From an uncultured bacterium (GTDB taxonomy: Bacteria; Bacillota; Clostridia; Lachnospirales; Lachnospiraceae), in NCBI GenBank assembly GCA_947643595.1, contig CANRWP010000021.1, forward strand, positions 1-50,830: 50,830 bases of DNA. Direction: 5' to 3'. This document shows, piece by piece, positions 27,150 to 36,209 of the stretch. Every line of letters begins with the position of its first letter. The first letter of the stretch is position 1. The position numbers were made by a program, and so were the translations under genes. The notes under the pieces were generated by a model that made no database searches, was not told the DNA's origin, and worked only from the letters and a program-made list of their open reading frames with translations.

Positions 27150-27968
27150 TTACGCTTCCGCGTTCTCTTCCGGTCCCTCGGTCTTATCCGTTTCTCCCGG
27201 TTTCTCTGTTTCCCCCGGTTTCTCTGTCTCTCCCGGTTTCTCTGTTTCCCCCGGTTTCTCTGTCTCTCCCGGTTTCTCTGTTTCTCCCGGTTTCTCTGTC
27301 TCTTCCGGTTTCTCCGCCTCGTGAGCTTTCTTCAGTTCCTCGATACGCTCATACAGCTTTTTGATCTTTTCCGCGTTTTCCTTCGCCACAAAAGTCTTCT
27401 CATACTCGGACATTTTTTCGTACTCGTTGTAAACGCTCTCCACATCCTCCGCATCGTCGTATGTCAGATTCTCATATGCCGGAAGTTTATTCAATTTCAC
27501 GGACCACTCATACACTTTATCAAAAGCAGTCATGTACTCCGTATCCACCACATCGTGCAAATCGTCCATGGAATAAAGGGAACCGTTCACGGAGAGATAC
27601 GCTCTTCCTCCCTCGTAGGTGACATAATCCACCTTCCCCTGTATCGTAGTGGTCTTTCCCGATTCGCTGGTAGTCTGCAGCACGACTGTCTTTCCCACCA
27701 GTGTGGATGCTCTCGACAGATCGAAAGAAGCGCTCATATTCTGCATTGCCTCCAGTTCCGAGAAAGTCGCGTACTGGGATATCCACTCTGTGTTGGATGT
27801 GGGCTCCAGCGGATCCTGATTCTGCACCTCCGCCACCAGAAGCTGCAGGAAAGTATCTTTGCTGTATCCCGATGTCTTTTCTTTTTCTTTTGCTTTGGCT
27901 AACGATGTCTGGGATTCGGTCTCCACTATCTTACCGTCCTGCACCGGCGCCACCAGATTACTTGCCAT
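27150..27968 (-). CDS. flgD: Flagellar hook-capping protein FlgD, with repeat tail
   Basis: FlgD caps the growing hook. The N-terminal part has the family motif DTFLQLLVAEVQNQDPLEP, then TEWISQYATFSELEAMQNM (about residues 35-85). A central beta part follows (LVGKTVVLQT...YVTYEGGRAYLSVNG). The C-terminal half is unusual: a charged helical stretch (about 165-218), then six perfect EKPGET hexapeptides preceded by EKPEET. Typical FlgD proteins have a Tudor/FnIII-like C-terminal region that I do not see here. The ATG at 27968 follows AAAGGAGAGAGACT. Confidence 0.85.
   Translation of the reverse strand: MASNLVAPVQDGKIVETESQTSLAKAKEKEKTSGYSKDTFLQLLVAEVQNQDPLEPTSNTEWISQYATFSELEAMQNMSASFDLSRASTLVGKTVVLQTTSESGKTTTIQGKVDYVTYEGGRAYLSVNGSLYSMDDLHDVVDTEYMTAFDKVYEWSVKLNKLPAYENLTYDDAEDVESVYNEYEKMSEYEKTFVAKENAEKIKKLYERIEELKKAHEAEKPEETEKPGETEKPGETEKPGETEKPGETEKPGETEKPGETDKTEGPEENAEA
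27189..27314 (-). repeat. Seven 18-bp tandem repeats encoding EKPGET in flgD
   Basis: Seven in-frame 18-bp units encode EKPEET once and EKPGET six times at the FlgD C-terminus. At DNA level two synonymous unit types alternate over part of the array, giving a 36-bp period. This suggests expansion by two-unit steps. The copy number is likely to vary between strains without shifting the frame. Confidence 0.92.
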
Positions 27969-27980
27969 AGTCTCTCTCCT

Positions 27981-29354
27981 TTACGCTGTATAGTTTACAA
28001 TATTGCCCTCGGCCTGCATGATCTCAGCCGTCAGCCTCTCCTCCTCGGTAAGATCCTCCTCTTCCGGATCCAGTTCTCCGAGATTTAAATTTCTGCCGCC
28101 TTTTCGCCCCTGTTTCTGTTGCTGTTCCGAAGCCGTCTCGTTCCCCCCGGGATTTCTGTCCAGGGAATACTGTGCGACCGTCACTTCCACCGCTTCCACT
28201 TTGACGCCCTGCTGTTCCAGATTTTCTTTCAGCTCCATCACCTGGCTCTCCAGCGCTGCTCTCACAGACTCGTTCTGGGCGATAAACTGCGCGGTCAACG
28301 CACCCTCCCTGTTGGTGATCTGGATATGTAAGGTCCCCAAAGATTCGGGATGCAGCTGCATCTCCAGGCTGGTCATTTCCGGTTTCACGGAGACTTTCAT
28401 GTAGTCCAGTATCTGGTCCATGATCTGCTGTGTGTCGGCAAACGAAAATGCACTTCTCACCTCTTCCGCATGTACCTGTACTGCCTGCTCTGCGCTCGAT
28501 GTCTGATAACTGTTCCCCATAAACGGGCTTTCGCTGTCATTCCCGGCGCTCTCCTGCCTCGGTGTCTCCTTCGGCATCGTCGTCTCTGTCCTGGCGTTTT
28601 CCGTAGCCTCCGGCTTCGGCGCCGTAAACCGCAGCGTGTTTTGGTCTCCCTCCGCTTCCTGCATCTGACCTGACGTCTCCTGCACTTCCTCCGTCACCTC
28701 GGGTGCTTCCGCAAACATCTTCTCCGCTTCCGCCACCGCCGCTTTCAGCTGTTCCGGGGTCATGCCGGTCTCTTCCTGCAGTTCCTTTGTGATGTCCTCC
28801 AGCGTACCCAGCGCTTCCGTCACAGATTGATAAAAAGTTTCATCGGTCAGAAGGGACATCTCATCCGCTCCCTCCGTCAGTTCCACCATCAGCTCTTTTA
28901 AGTTTTTCGGATCAAGTAATGACACTTCTGTCATTCCAAGCTTATCCATCGCCTCGGCAACCACCTCCGGCCGGATGCCCAACTGAGCTGCCAGCGCCGC
29001 GGCCATCTCGCCGCCCGCCCTCTCCAGAACCTCGGTATCCTCCGTGATATCTTCCGAAACTTCCTGTGTCTTTGTCTCTGTGTCCGCCTCGCTCGTCCCG
29101 GCTTTTTCCTCCGTTTTACCGCTCTTGTTCAGTTCCTCTTTCGGTGCGGTATCTTCGGCCTTCGCTCCCGCTTCCGAAGTTTTTGCAGTCTCCGTCTGCT
29201 TCATCGGTGTGGTATCCTGTTTCCCCATCGCCGTGGTCTGCTTCAGCACCGCATCAAAACTTCCGCCCCCGGAGGGCTGCGCCGGTTTTGTTCCTTTTGT
29301 CGATAAGATATTCTGCGCCGCAGAACCCTTATCAAGTACGGGCATGTTCGTCAC
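27981..29354 (-). CDS. fliK: Flagellar hook-length control protein FliK
   Basis: FliK measures hook length and triggers the FlhB substrate switch. The 457-aa protein has a long Thr/Glu/Lys-rich disordered N-terminal region and a C-terminal Flg_hook domain. The latter is seen in MTSLEMQLHPESLGTLHIQI, then TNREGALTAQFIAQNESVRA and ESQVMELKENLEQQGVKVEA. The GTG at 29354 is chosen because AAGGAGG lies seven bases upstream; ATG three codons later is the alternative. It is followed 12 bases later by flgD. Confidence 0.9.
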   Translation of the reverse strand: MTNMPVLDKGSAAQNILSTKGTKPAQPSGGGSFDAVLKQTTAMGKQDTTPMKQTETAKTSEAGAKAEDTAPKEELNKSGKTEEKAGTSEADTETKTQEVSEDITEDTEVLERAGGEMAAALAAQLGIRPEVVAEAMDKLGMTEVSLLDPKNLKELMVELTEGADEMSLLTDETFYQSVTEALGTLEDITKELQEETGMTPEQLKAAVAEAEKMFAEAPEVTEEVQETSGQMQEAEGDQNTLRFTAPKPEATENARTETTMPKETPRQESAGNDSESPFMGNSYQTSSAEQAVQVHAEEVRSAFSFADTQQIMDQILDYMKVSVKPEMTSLEMQLHPESLGTLHIQITNREGALTAQFIAQNESVRAALESQVMELKENLEQQGVKVEAVEVTVAQYSLDRNPGGNETASEQQQKQGRKGGRNLNLGELDPEEEDLTEEERLTAEIMQAEGNIVNYTA

Positions 29355-29387
29355 GTTTTTACCTCCTTCTTTATTTGTCAATGTTCT

Positions 29388-29407
29388 TTTCAGGCCTTGA
29401 CCTGAAA
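29388..29407. repeat. Palindrome upstream of fliK
   Basis: TTTCAGG (29388-29394) and CCTGAAA (29401-29407) form a perfect 7-bp inverted repeat around a six-base centre, about 35 bases upstream of the fliK start. There is no T-run, so it is not a simple terminator. It could be an operator or mRNA hairpin. The rest of the gap 29355-29521 shows nothing else recognisable. Confidence 0.4.
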
Positions 29408-29521
29408 TTTATAAAATCATTACCCTTCACATCCCTGTTCCGGGCAAACGATCTTCACAGAATATATCGGACATTTTGCCCGTTTTCTAAACCATCTGCA
29501 GTGATTTTCCGCATTGCCGAT

Positions 29522-30403
29522 TTACTCCGGATCCATCATCTTTGTCAGTCTGGCCGCGTTCTCCTCATTCATCTGCTGCAGGATATCCGCTCGATCCTCC
29601 GCGGTCATCGCCTTCAGTATTTTCGCCACCAGATCCAGATCGCTGGTCATCGTATCAAAGATCGCCGCGGCCTCCTTCGCCTTCATCGAAGAATAGGTAG
29701 CCACATAGTCGGAGAGTTCCCGGTTCACAGCCGTCTCCTGGATCACCTGCTGATACAGATATTCCGCCGTCGCCGGATCCATCGCCTCATAATACTTCTG
29801 ATATTCCTCCGCCCCCGGACCGTTCTCCGCGTAGACGACCTCCTCGTAAAATTCATTCTTTAAGCGCTCAAACTCCAGCTGATCGTTCTCAAAATTCTGC
29901 AGTCTGCTGTTCTCCTCCTTCAGCGCGCTCACCTCGTTGGCATACTCCAGATTCTGTTCCTGCGCCAGCTGCAGTTCCTGCTCCAGCTGCTTGATCTGGT
30001 CCACCGCATCCGCCACATCGGAGTAGGCGCTGTACTCATCCTCCTCTTCCTCTGTGCGGCGCTCGCCCGGAAGAATTTTATTGACCACCGGCACGTCCTT
30101 CAAAAGCGGTTTTAAGACGTTTGTTCCGACACCGCCCACATCCAGTTTTACAAGTACGCAGAGGATCGCGATCCAGATCAGCACAATAAAAGCCGTCACC
30201 AAAAATACCGGAAGTCCTCCCGGATCACCGTCGAGCTCTTCCTCCTGATCCGAGATTTCCCTGGCCTTCTGTTTCGCTTCCTTCTTCTGTGCCTTCTGTT
30301 CCGCTTTTAAACGTTTTCTCTCTTCTTTCAACCGCTGACGTTCCGATTCGCGGTCCTGAAGTTCTTCCGTCTGCTGCTCATTTCCCTGCAGTTTTTCTGC
30401 CAT
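29522..30403 (-). CDS. MotE/YlxF-like protein of flagellar operon
   Basis: The 293-aa protein starts with a charged Lys/Glu-rich coiled stretch (about 15-55). One membrane segment (about 63-85) and a second coiled coil (about 125-175) follow. A C-terminal MgtE-N-like fold (about 225-290) ends it, with YSSMKAKEAAAIFDTMTSDL and AEDRADILQQMNEENAARL. This layout and the place between fliJ and fliK match Bacillus YlxF and the stator-associated MotE family. It may support stator or export assembly at the membrane; the exact role is not established. The ATG at 30403 follows GGAAAGGCGTGAAGATAT. Confidence 0.8.
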   Translation of the reverse strand: MAEKLQGNEQQTEELQDRESERQRLKEERKRLKAEQKAQKKEAKQKAREISDQEEELDGDPGGLPVFLVTAFIVLIWIAILCVLVKLDVGGVGTNVLKPLLKDVPVVNKILPGERRTEEEEDEYSAYSDVADAVDQIKQLEQELQLAQEQNLEYANEVSALKEENSRLQNFENDQLEFERLKNEFYEEVVYAENGPGAEEYQKYYEAMDPATAEYLYQQVIQETAVNRELSDYVATYSSMKAKEAAAIFDTMTSDLDLVAKILKAMTAEDRADILQQMNEENAARLTKMMDPE

Positions 30404-30432
30404 ATATCTTCACGCCTTTCCGCTCTTTTTCC

Positions 30433-30903
30433 TCACAGCGAAGCAATCTCTTCCTCCGCATGTCTTCTCCGGCCGTAGACGTAACTCACCAGTTCATCCA
30501 CTTCCTTGCTCTCTTCCTTCGCAAGCTCTTCCTTAAACTCCTCGAACGCAGCTTCCTTCAGCTGCTCGTGGGTCTTTCTCTCTATCATGTATTCCTGCAG
30601 AGTGATCCGGGCTCTCTCCAGCGCTTCCTCCGCTCTTTTTACCCTCACTCTCTGCTCCTCGATCGACACTTTTATGTACACTAACGCCGCTTCGTTCTCC
30701 TGCAGTTTCAGCGAGTCAAGTATCTCCTGCCGCAGTACTGCGCCCTCCGCCAGGTACTGGATCCTGCGCTGCTGTAAGCGCTGCAGTCTCTCCTCCTCCA
30801 CATTGAGCTGCATGCGGGCGTTCGCAAATGCCTGCTTTGCCTGCTCCTCCATCTTTTCCTTGATATTCAGAATACTCTGCATCCTGTACACAAACTTCGC
30901 CAT
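30433..30903 (-). CDS. fliJ: Flagellar export chaperone FliJ
   Basis: FliJ is the coiled-coil central stalk of the FliI export ATPase and handles export chaperones. The 156-aa protein begins FVYRMQSILNIKEKMEEQAK and is a two-helix coiled coil throughout, as expected. It sits 29 bases after fliI, its partner. Sequence similarity in this family is low; the call rests on fold, size and position. Confidence 0.9.
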   Translation of the reverse strand: MAKFVYRMQSILNIKEKMEEQAKQAFANARMQLNVEEERLQRLQQRRIQYLAEGAVLRQEILDSLKLQENEAALVYIKVSIEEQRVRVKRAEEALERARITLQEYMIERKTHEQLKEAAFEEFKEELAKEESKEVDELVSYVYGRRRHAEEEIASL

Positions 30904-30932
30904 AAGCTCTCTTTTCCCGCCGGCCCCCGGAG

Positions 30933-32255
30933 TTATGTCGCAAAAATATTGTTCATGGCCTCCACGGCCTCCTCAAAGCCGGTCTTCGTATCCACATCCT
31001 GCATCAGAAATTCATTCACCTGCTCGATCTTGGAGATCGCATAGTCAATACCCGGATTGCTGCCTGCCTTGTAGGCGCCGATGTTGATCAGATCCTCCGC
31101 CTCCTGATAAGTTGCCAGCACGGTCTTCAACTTTCCCGCCATCGCCTTGTGCTCTCTCGTCGCGATCGCGCTCATACATCGGGAGATGCTCTGCAGCACG
31201 TCGATCGCGGGATAGTGATTTTTGTGGGCCAGCTTCCGGTCCAGCATGATATGTCCGTCCAGAATGCTTCTCGCAGTATCCGTGATCGGTTCATTGAAAT
31301 CGTCCCCGTCCACCAGCACCGTGTAGAGCCCGGTGATGGATCCTTTGTCGGAACGACCAGCCCTCTCAAGAAGTTTCGGCATCTCCGCGTAAACGCTGGG
31401 GGGATAGCCTCTCGACACCGGCGGCTCCCCGCTGGCGAGCCCGATCTCTCTCTGCGCCATAGAAAAACGGGTCAGAGAATCCATCATAAGAAGTACATCC
31501 TTTCCCTGATCCCTGAAATATTCCGCAATCGCCGTGGCGGTCTTCGCTGCCTTGTTTCGCTCTAACGCCGGTTTGTCCGAAGTGGCCACCACCACCACGG
31601 AGCGCGCCATACCCTCCGGCCCCAGATCTCTCTCTATAAACTCCCGGACCTCTCTGCCCCGCTCTCCGATCAGAGCGATGACATTGATCTCCGCCGTCGT
31701 ATTCCTCGCAAACATCCCCATCAGCGTCGATTTTCCCACGCCGGAACCGGCAAAAATGCCGATTCTCTGCCCTTTTCCTATCGTCAGCAGGCCGTCCACC
31801 GCCTTCACCCCCAGGGGCAGTACCTCGTCAATGATCTCCCTCTGCAGCGGATCCGGGGGCGCCGCCTCCACCGGATATCTGGCAACCGCCTCATAATGGG
31901 AACCGTCCACCGGCCTCCCCAGTCCGTCCAGCGTTTTCCCCAGAATTTCGTCTGTGATCTCCACCATCAGAGGCACATCCGTATTTTCCACAATGCTGCC
32001 CGAACCGATGCCGTCCGTCACCTCGTAGGGCATGAGCTGCGTCATTCCTCCCTTAAACCCTACCACTTCCGCCATGATCGAAGTACCCTCGCCTCCCGGC
32101 GGAAATATCCGGCAGATATCTCCGAGTTTCGCATCCGGTCCCGCCGACTCAATCGTCAGACCGATGACATTCACCACCTTGCCCATCTTTTTGAACAGGG
32201 GTTCCTCTATACATTTTTCATATCGTCTCAAACGAGTATGTGCCGTCGCTTCCAA
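30933..32255 (-). CDS. fliI: Flagellar export ATPase FliI
   Basis: FliI is the F1-like ATPase of flagellar protein export. The 440-aa protein has Walker A at residues 170-177 (GSGVGKST). ERGREVREFIE, Walker B LLMMDSLTRFSMAQREIGL and SRGYPPSVYAEMPKLLERAG follow, all hallmark motifs. The start codon is TTG at 32255, well placed after AGGAGAAAAC; no ATG lies in a comparable position. It begins 12 bases after the fliH stop. It is one of several genes here with non-ATG starts. Confidence 0.96.
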   Translation of the reverse strand: MEATAHTRLRRYEKCIEEPLFKKMGKVVNVIGLTIESAGPDAKLGDICRIFPPGGEGTSIMAEVVGFKGGMTQLMPYEVTDGIGSGSIVENTDVPLMVEITDEILGKTLDGLGRPVDGSHYEAVARYPVEAAPPDPLQREIIDEVLPLGVKAVDGLLTIGKGQRIGIFAGSGVGKSTLMGMFARNTTAEINVIALIGERGREVREFIERDLGPEGMARSVVVVATSDKPALERNKAAKTATAIAEYFRDQGKDVLLMMDSLTRFSMAQREIGLASGEPPVSRGYPPSVYAEMPKLLERAGRSDKGSITGLYTVLVDGDDFNEPITDTARSILDGHIMLDRKLAHKNHYPAIDVLQSISRCMSAIATREHKAMAGKLKTVLATYQEAEDLINIGAYKAGSNPGIDYAISKIEQVNEFLMQDVDTKTGFEEAVEAMNNIFAT

Positions 32256-32267
32256 AGTTTTCTCCTG

Positions 32268-33122
32268 TCACTCTTTCTGGTAGGCAAGCATGTGGATCCT
32301 GTGTCTGAGTTCCTGCAGTTCCACATCGATACTGCAGTCAAACAGACCGCCGCCGGTCTCGATCATTCCCTCCCCGCGCTTCATTGTGACATCCGCCACC
32401 AGGTCCATCCTGACCCCCGGCATTCCCACCAGAAGTTCCTCCTTGCGGGCGCTTATGTACTCATAATCCGCCTGGGAAACTCTGACGATAAACTCTTTCC
32501 CGCTGTCGATTCTGTGCAGCGTGGTATCTAACAGATGGAAAATGATCTCGCTTTGTTCCTTCAGACCCGCCTCAAAAACATGGTCATAGATCTTTGTCAG
32601 TTCATCTATCACCATGGGTTCCATTTCCTGCAGTTTCTCTTCGTACTCCCGATGCAGGGTATCCCGCACCCTTTCCGTTTCCTGTATTGCTTCTTTTACT
32701 TTTCTTTCCGCTTCTTCTACTCCCTGAAGAGCTTCCCCATGACCTTGTGCAAAACCGTCATTGTAACCGGCTTTCCTGCCCTCCTCCAACGCCTCGTGTC
32801 TGAGAACTTCAATCTCCTGCATGGCGGCAGCCCTCATCTCCTCGATCTCCTGTCTGGCCTCCGCCAGCAGTTCCTCCGGAGATGGTCCCTCATAGACAGG
32901 TTCCTCCCGGTAAATATTTCCGGATTCCCCGGCGATCATGCCGGCTGTCTCCCTGTCCATCTCTCCAAATTCCGTCACGCGAAATCCTTCCCCGGATTCC
33001 TGTCCTTCGGTGCTCGCGATCCCTGCCTCACTCAGACGCCTCGCCACGATCTCATTGGAGTTTATTATTCTGGCTTCCCCTTCACGGAAGTTTACAAAGC
33101 CTGACTTTAATAAATTAGACAA
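32268..33122 (-). CDS. fliH: Flagellar assembly protein FliH
   Basis: FliH is a stator-like regulator that docks FliI at the C-ring. The 284-aa protein has a variable N-terminal part and a Glu-rich coiled coil (about 80-175). A C-terminal domain follows with HVFEAGLKEQSEIIFHLLDT and GMIETGGGLFDCSIDVELQE. A TTG at 33122 is chosen. It follows GGAGGGG nine bases away and overlaps the fliG stop by eight bases (TTGTCTAA), as motB overlaps motA. A farther TTG at 33155 has a Shine-Dalgarno sequence that is too close. Confidence 0.87.
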   Translation of the reverse strand: MSNLLKSGFVNFREGEARIINSNEIVARRLSEAGIASTEGQESGEGFRVTEFGEMDRETAGMIAGESGNIYREEPVYEGPSPEELLAEARQEIEEMRAAAMQEIEVLRHEALEEGRKAGYNDGFAQGHGEALQGVEEAERKVKEAIQETERVRDTLHREYEEKLQEMEPMVIDELTKIYDHVFEAGLKEQSEIIFHLLDTTLHRIDSGKEFIVRVSQADYEYISARKEELLVGMPGVRMDLVADVTMKRGEGMIETGGGLFDCSIDVELQELRHRIHMLAYQKE

Positions 33123-34137
33123 CGACTTCGTCCCCTCCACCTCTGGAGATAACAATCTCTCCTGAATCTTCCAGCTTTCTGATAATATTTACGATCTTCT
33201 GCTGTGCTTCCTCCACATCCTTCATTCTGACAGGTCCCATAAATTCCATATCCTCCTGGATCATGGACGCGAGACGCTTGGAAAGGTTATTGAATATGGC
33301 GTTCTTCACTTCCTCATTCGAGCTCTTCAGCGAGACAGCCAGATCGTTGTTGTCCACGTCTCTAAGCACACGCTGAATAGATCTGTCGTCGAGAAGCAGG
33401 ATATCTTCGAACACGAACATCTTCTTCCGGATCTCGTCTGCCAGTTCCGGCTCCTCTATCTCCAGGGTCTCCATGATATGCTTCTCCGTTCCTCTGTCCA
33501 CCGTATTTAAAATATCCACTACAGCATCCACGCCGCCGATGATCGTGAAATCCTGATTGACAAGGGATGCCAGTTTCGATTCCAAAATGTTTTCCACCTC
33601 TTTGATCACATCCGGGCTTGTTCTGTCCATCACCGCGATACGCTTTGCCACATCCGCCTGCCTGTCGGGCGGGAGAGCGGAGATAATCAGTGCCGCCTGC
33701 CCGGGCGACAGGTAGGACAGGATCAGCGCAATGGTCTGCGGGTGCTCATCCTGAATAAAGTTGATCAGCTGCGCCGCATCTGTCTTTCTGACAAACTCGA
33801 ACGGTTTCACCTGCAAAGATGCCGTCAGTTTGCTGATCACATCCACCGCCTTATCCTCGCCGAGCGCTTTCTCCAGCACCTCTTTCGCATAGCCGATACC
33901 GCCCTCCGCAATATACTGCTGGGCGAGGCACAGATCATAAAACTCGGCCGTGACTGCCTCCTTTATCTGGGGCGTGATACTCCTTGTGTTGGCGATCTCC
34001 AGCGTAAGTTCTTCTATCTCGTCTTCTTTTAAGTGTTTAAATATCTGGGAGGACATCTCCGGTCCAAGGGAGATCAAAAGGATCGCCGCTTTCTGCAGAC
34101 CGCCCAACTCCTCTATGCTCATTTCCATTGCAGCCAT
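33115..34137 (-). CDS. fliG: Flagellar motor switch protein FliG
   Basis: FliG couples stator to rotor. The 340-aa protein starts with ELGGLQKAAILLISLGPEMS (FliG N-domain), contains the QDEHPQTIALILSYL motif of the middle domain (about 130-145), and ends with the torque-generating C-domain (about 235-330). That domain carries the charged helix DDRSIQRVLRDVDNNDLAVS and ASMIQEDMEFMGPVRMKDVE. It lies 6 bases after fliF and is translationally coupled to fliH. Confidence 0.97.
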   Translation of the reverse strand: MAAMEMSIEELGGLQKAAILLISLGPEMSSQIFKHLKEDEIEELTLEIANTRSITPQIKEAVTAEFYDLCLAQQYIAEGGIGYAKEVLEKALGEDKAVDVISKLTASLQVKPFEFVRKTDAAQLINFIQDEHPQTIALILSYLSPGQAALIISALPPDRQADVAKRIAVMDRTSPDVIKEVENILESKLASLVNQDFTIIGGVDAVVDILNTVDRGTEKHIMETLEIEEPELADEIRKKMFVFEDILLLDDRSIQRVLRDVDNNDLAVSLKSSNEEVKNAIFNNLSKRLASMIQEDMEFMGPVRMKDVEEAQQKIVNIIRKLEDSGEIVISRGGGDEVVV

Positions 34138-34143
34138 ACCGTA

Positions 34144-35751
34144 TTACCCCCAGTCTTCGTTTAACCAGTTCCGCAGCAGATTTGCCGCCGCCTCCGGATT
34201 TTCTTCCACAAATTTTTCCAGTACAAGCCTTGTCTCCGACTTCGGTTCCACCTCGATATCCTCGATCGTCTCATCCGGCGTAGACTGCAGGAGCGCATCC
34301 ACCGGCAGCGGCTCCTCCGGTTCCTCCGGCACTCTCTCCCTCATCATGCTCCGCAGGATGACGAAAGCGAGCAGAGCCAGGATCAGAAGAATCAGCACAA
34401 AAACAATCACATCCGCCGCCTCGATATCCAGCCCTTCTCTGTCCACGAACCAGTTTTCCTCATAGGCGACAATGGAAATATTCTCCGCCGGGATACCGGT
34501 CGCTCTGGCCACTACGTTGATGTAATCCTCATCCAGCTCCATCTTTTTCCTGCCGCTGTTCTGCGCCTTGTATTCCTCCCAGCTGATCCCGTCCAACAGT
34601 CCCTGGTTTTTGACCACTTCCTCCTGAACGATGATATAGTCTATGGCAGTGATACCCGCCGAAGAACCGGCGTAGTCGATAATACCGCCCACGCTGTTCG
34701 ACTCCGTGATTCTCTCGCCCGGCACATACTTATAATCCTCCTCCGAGGTCGTCGTGCTCTGCTGCCCGTTTGTCTCCACCACATAGGTCGCCGGTTCGTC
34801 ATTGGAGTCCGTCCCCGGGATATCGCCGCCACCCGCCGTGGAATCCGACGTGTAGATATGCGCCTCCGCCAGAAGTCCCTGCGTGGAATTTTCCGGCGCG
34901 TAATAATTATGATCGACCACTCTCGTGTCGGAAAAATCAATCACAAGATTGACCGCCACTTCAATGGAATCGAAGTTGTTGGTCCCTTTCAGGGCGTCCT
35001 TCACCTTCATCCCTACGACCTGCTCCGACTCCTGTTTCACCACCATCGGAGAGTTCGAGCTTCCGGTGATCTGGAAATTATCATCCCCGGAATAGAGCAT
35101 ATTTCCTGTCGTATCGATGATGGATATCCTTTTCGTCGTATCGTTCCCTAACGCCGTCGCCACCGCGCGGGCCAGAAAAGCCGCATTGTCAGCCGTGAAT
35201 TCCCCATCCAGCTCCAGTACGATAGACGCAGAGGACTCCTGCTCCACAGCAATCAAAGTGCCGTTTTCCTCCGGCACATGCAGCATTACCGTCGCCTTTT
35301 TGATTGCGGAAAACATGCCCATAAAATCATGCTCCAGCTCATCCTGCAACATTTTTATATACCGTTTCTGTTTATCCGCCTCCGTGACGCCGAGGCCGCC
35401 CTCCGTCACCTTGTCAATGCCGTACTGATCGGAAATGATACTGTTGGACGCCAGAAGAAGATTGGCATCCCCGATCTGGGAAGTCGCCACCTCCACCCGG
35501 AGGCCGTCGTCCGATATTCGATATGTATAACCGCCCTCGCCGTCCAGAATCTCCTTGATCTGGGCTCCCTCGCTGGCCGATTCGCATTCTTTTAACAGCG
35601 TGTACTCGGGTATGTTGAAGATCGTCACAATGATCACAAAAGCGAGGATAATACCCGCACTGATACATACGATCAACGTGCGCTGCTTTATCTTCAACCC
35701 TTTCCACCAGTCAATAATCTTTTTTAATAGATCCTTTACTCTTTCCTGCAT
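34144..35751 (-). CDS. fliF: Flagellar MS-ring protein FliF
   Basis: FliF forms the MS ring in the membrane. The 535-aa protein has a first membrane helix (about 24-46) and ring-building motifs. These include TLLKECESASEGAQIKEILD with GGYTYRISDDGLRVEVATSQ (the typical L..G.pY...g..I.V). ATVMLHVPEENGTLIAVEQE and then a long variable loop (about 265-370) follow. The second membrane helix is near 445-465, before an acidic C-terminal FliG-binding tail ending NLLRNWLNEDWG. The start follows GGGAGAAATATCCAG. Confidence 0.96.
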   Translation of the reverse strand: MQERVKDLLKKIIDWWKGLKIKQRTLIVCISAGIILAFVIIVTIFNIPEYTLLKECESASEGAQIKEILDGEGGYTYRISDDGLRVEVATSQIGDANLLLASNSIISDQYGIDKVTEGGLGVTEADKQKRYIKMLQDELEHDFMGMFSAIKKATVMLHVPEENGTLIAVEQESSASIVLELDGEFTADNAAFLARAVATALGNDTTKRISIIDTTGNMLYSGDDNFQITGSSNSPMVVKQESEQVVGMKVKDALKGTNNFDSIEVAVNLVIDFSDTRVVDHNYYAPENSTQGLLAEAHIYTSDSTAGGGDIPGTDSNDEPATYVVETNGQQSTTTSEEDYKYVPGERITESNSVGGIIDYAGSSAGITAIDYIIVQEEVVKNQGLLDGISWEEYKAQNSGRKKMELDEDYINVVARATGIPAENISIVAYEENWFVDREGLDIEAADVIVFVLILLILALLAFVILRSMMRERVPEEPEEPLPVDALLQSTPDETIEDIEVEPKSETRLVLEKFVEENPEAAANLLRNWLNEDWG

Positions 35752-35830
35752 CTGGATATTTCTCCCACCTGTACTTTATCTTTTTCGCTGTCCCGAAATA
35801 CAGGCAGCAAAAAAATTGCAGAGCTCAGAT

Positions 35831-36163
35831 CTAGATCTGCATCTGCATAATTTCTCTGTAAGCTTCCAGCAGTCTGTCTCTGATCGCCGTGGTGTAGGAT
35901 ATCGCCTGGGAAGCTTTGCTCAGAGCAATGGTCAGATCGTGGGGATTATCCACCTCTCCCATCGCCCATTTGAGTTCCATATCCTCTCTGTCCGAGATGT
36001 AAGAATTGGTCAGATTAATGTTTTTTATCGCCGTGTCCAGCAGGGACTCAAAACCTTGTTTCTTCTCCTCCTGCCCTCTCAGGTTTGTTATCGATGCAGT
36101 CGCTTTATTGGCAGTTTCCACCAGGTCAGCCGAATTTACGCTGAATAAAGATGTGATGTCCAT
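35831..36163 (-). CDS. fliE: Flagellar basal-body protein FliE
   Basis: FliE joins the MS ring to the rod. The 110-aa protein shows the family end: NNPHDLTIALSKASQAISY-type text (DNPHDLTIALSKASQAISY), then TAIRDRLLEAYREIMQMQI. The FESLLDTAIKNINLTN segment lies before it. It follows flgC by 46 bases and precedes fliF by about 80 bases, which hold nothing recognisable. Confidence 0.95.
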   Translation of the reverse strand: MDITSLFSVNSADLVETANKATASITNLRGQEEKKQGFESLLDTAIKNINLTNSYISDREDMELKWAMGEVDNPHDLTIALSKASQAISYTTAIRDRLLEAYREIMQMQI

Positions 36164-36209
36164 GTTATATTGTTACTCCCTTTCCGCTCTTATTATTCCT
36201 ATTGGTAAA

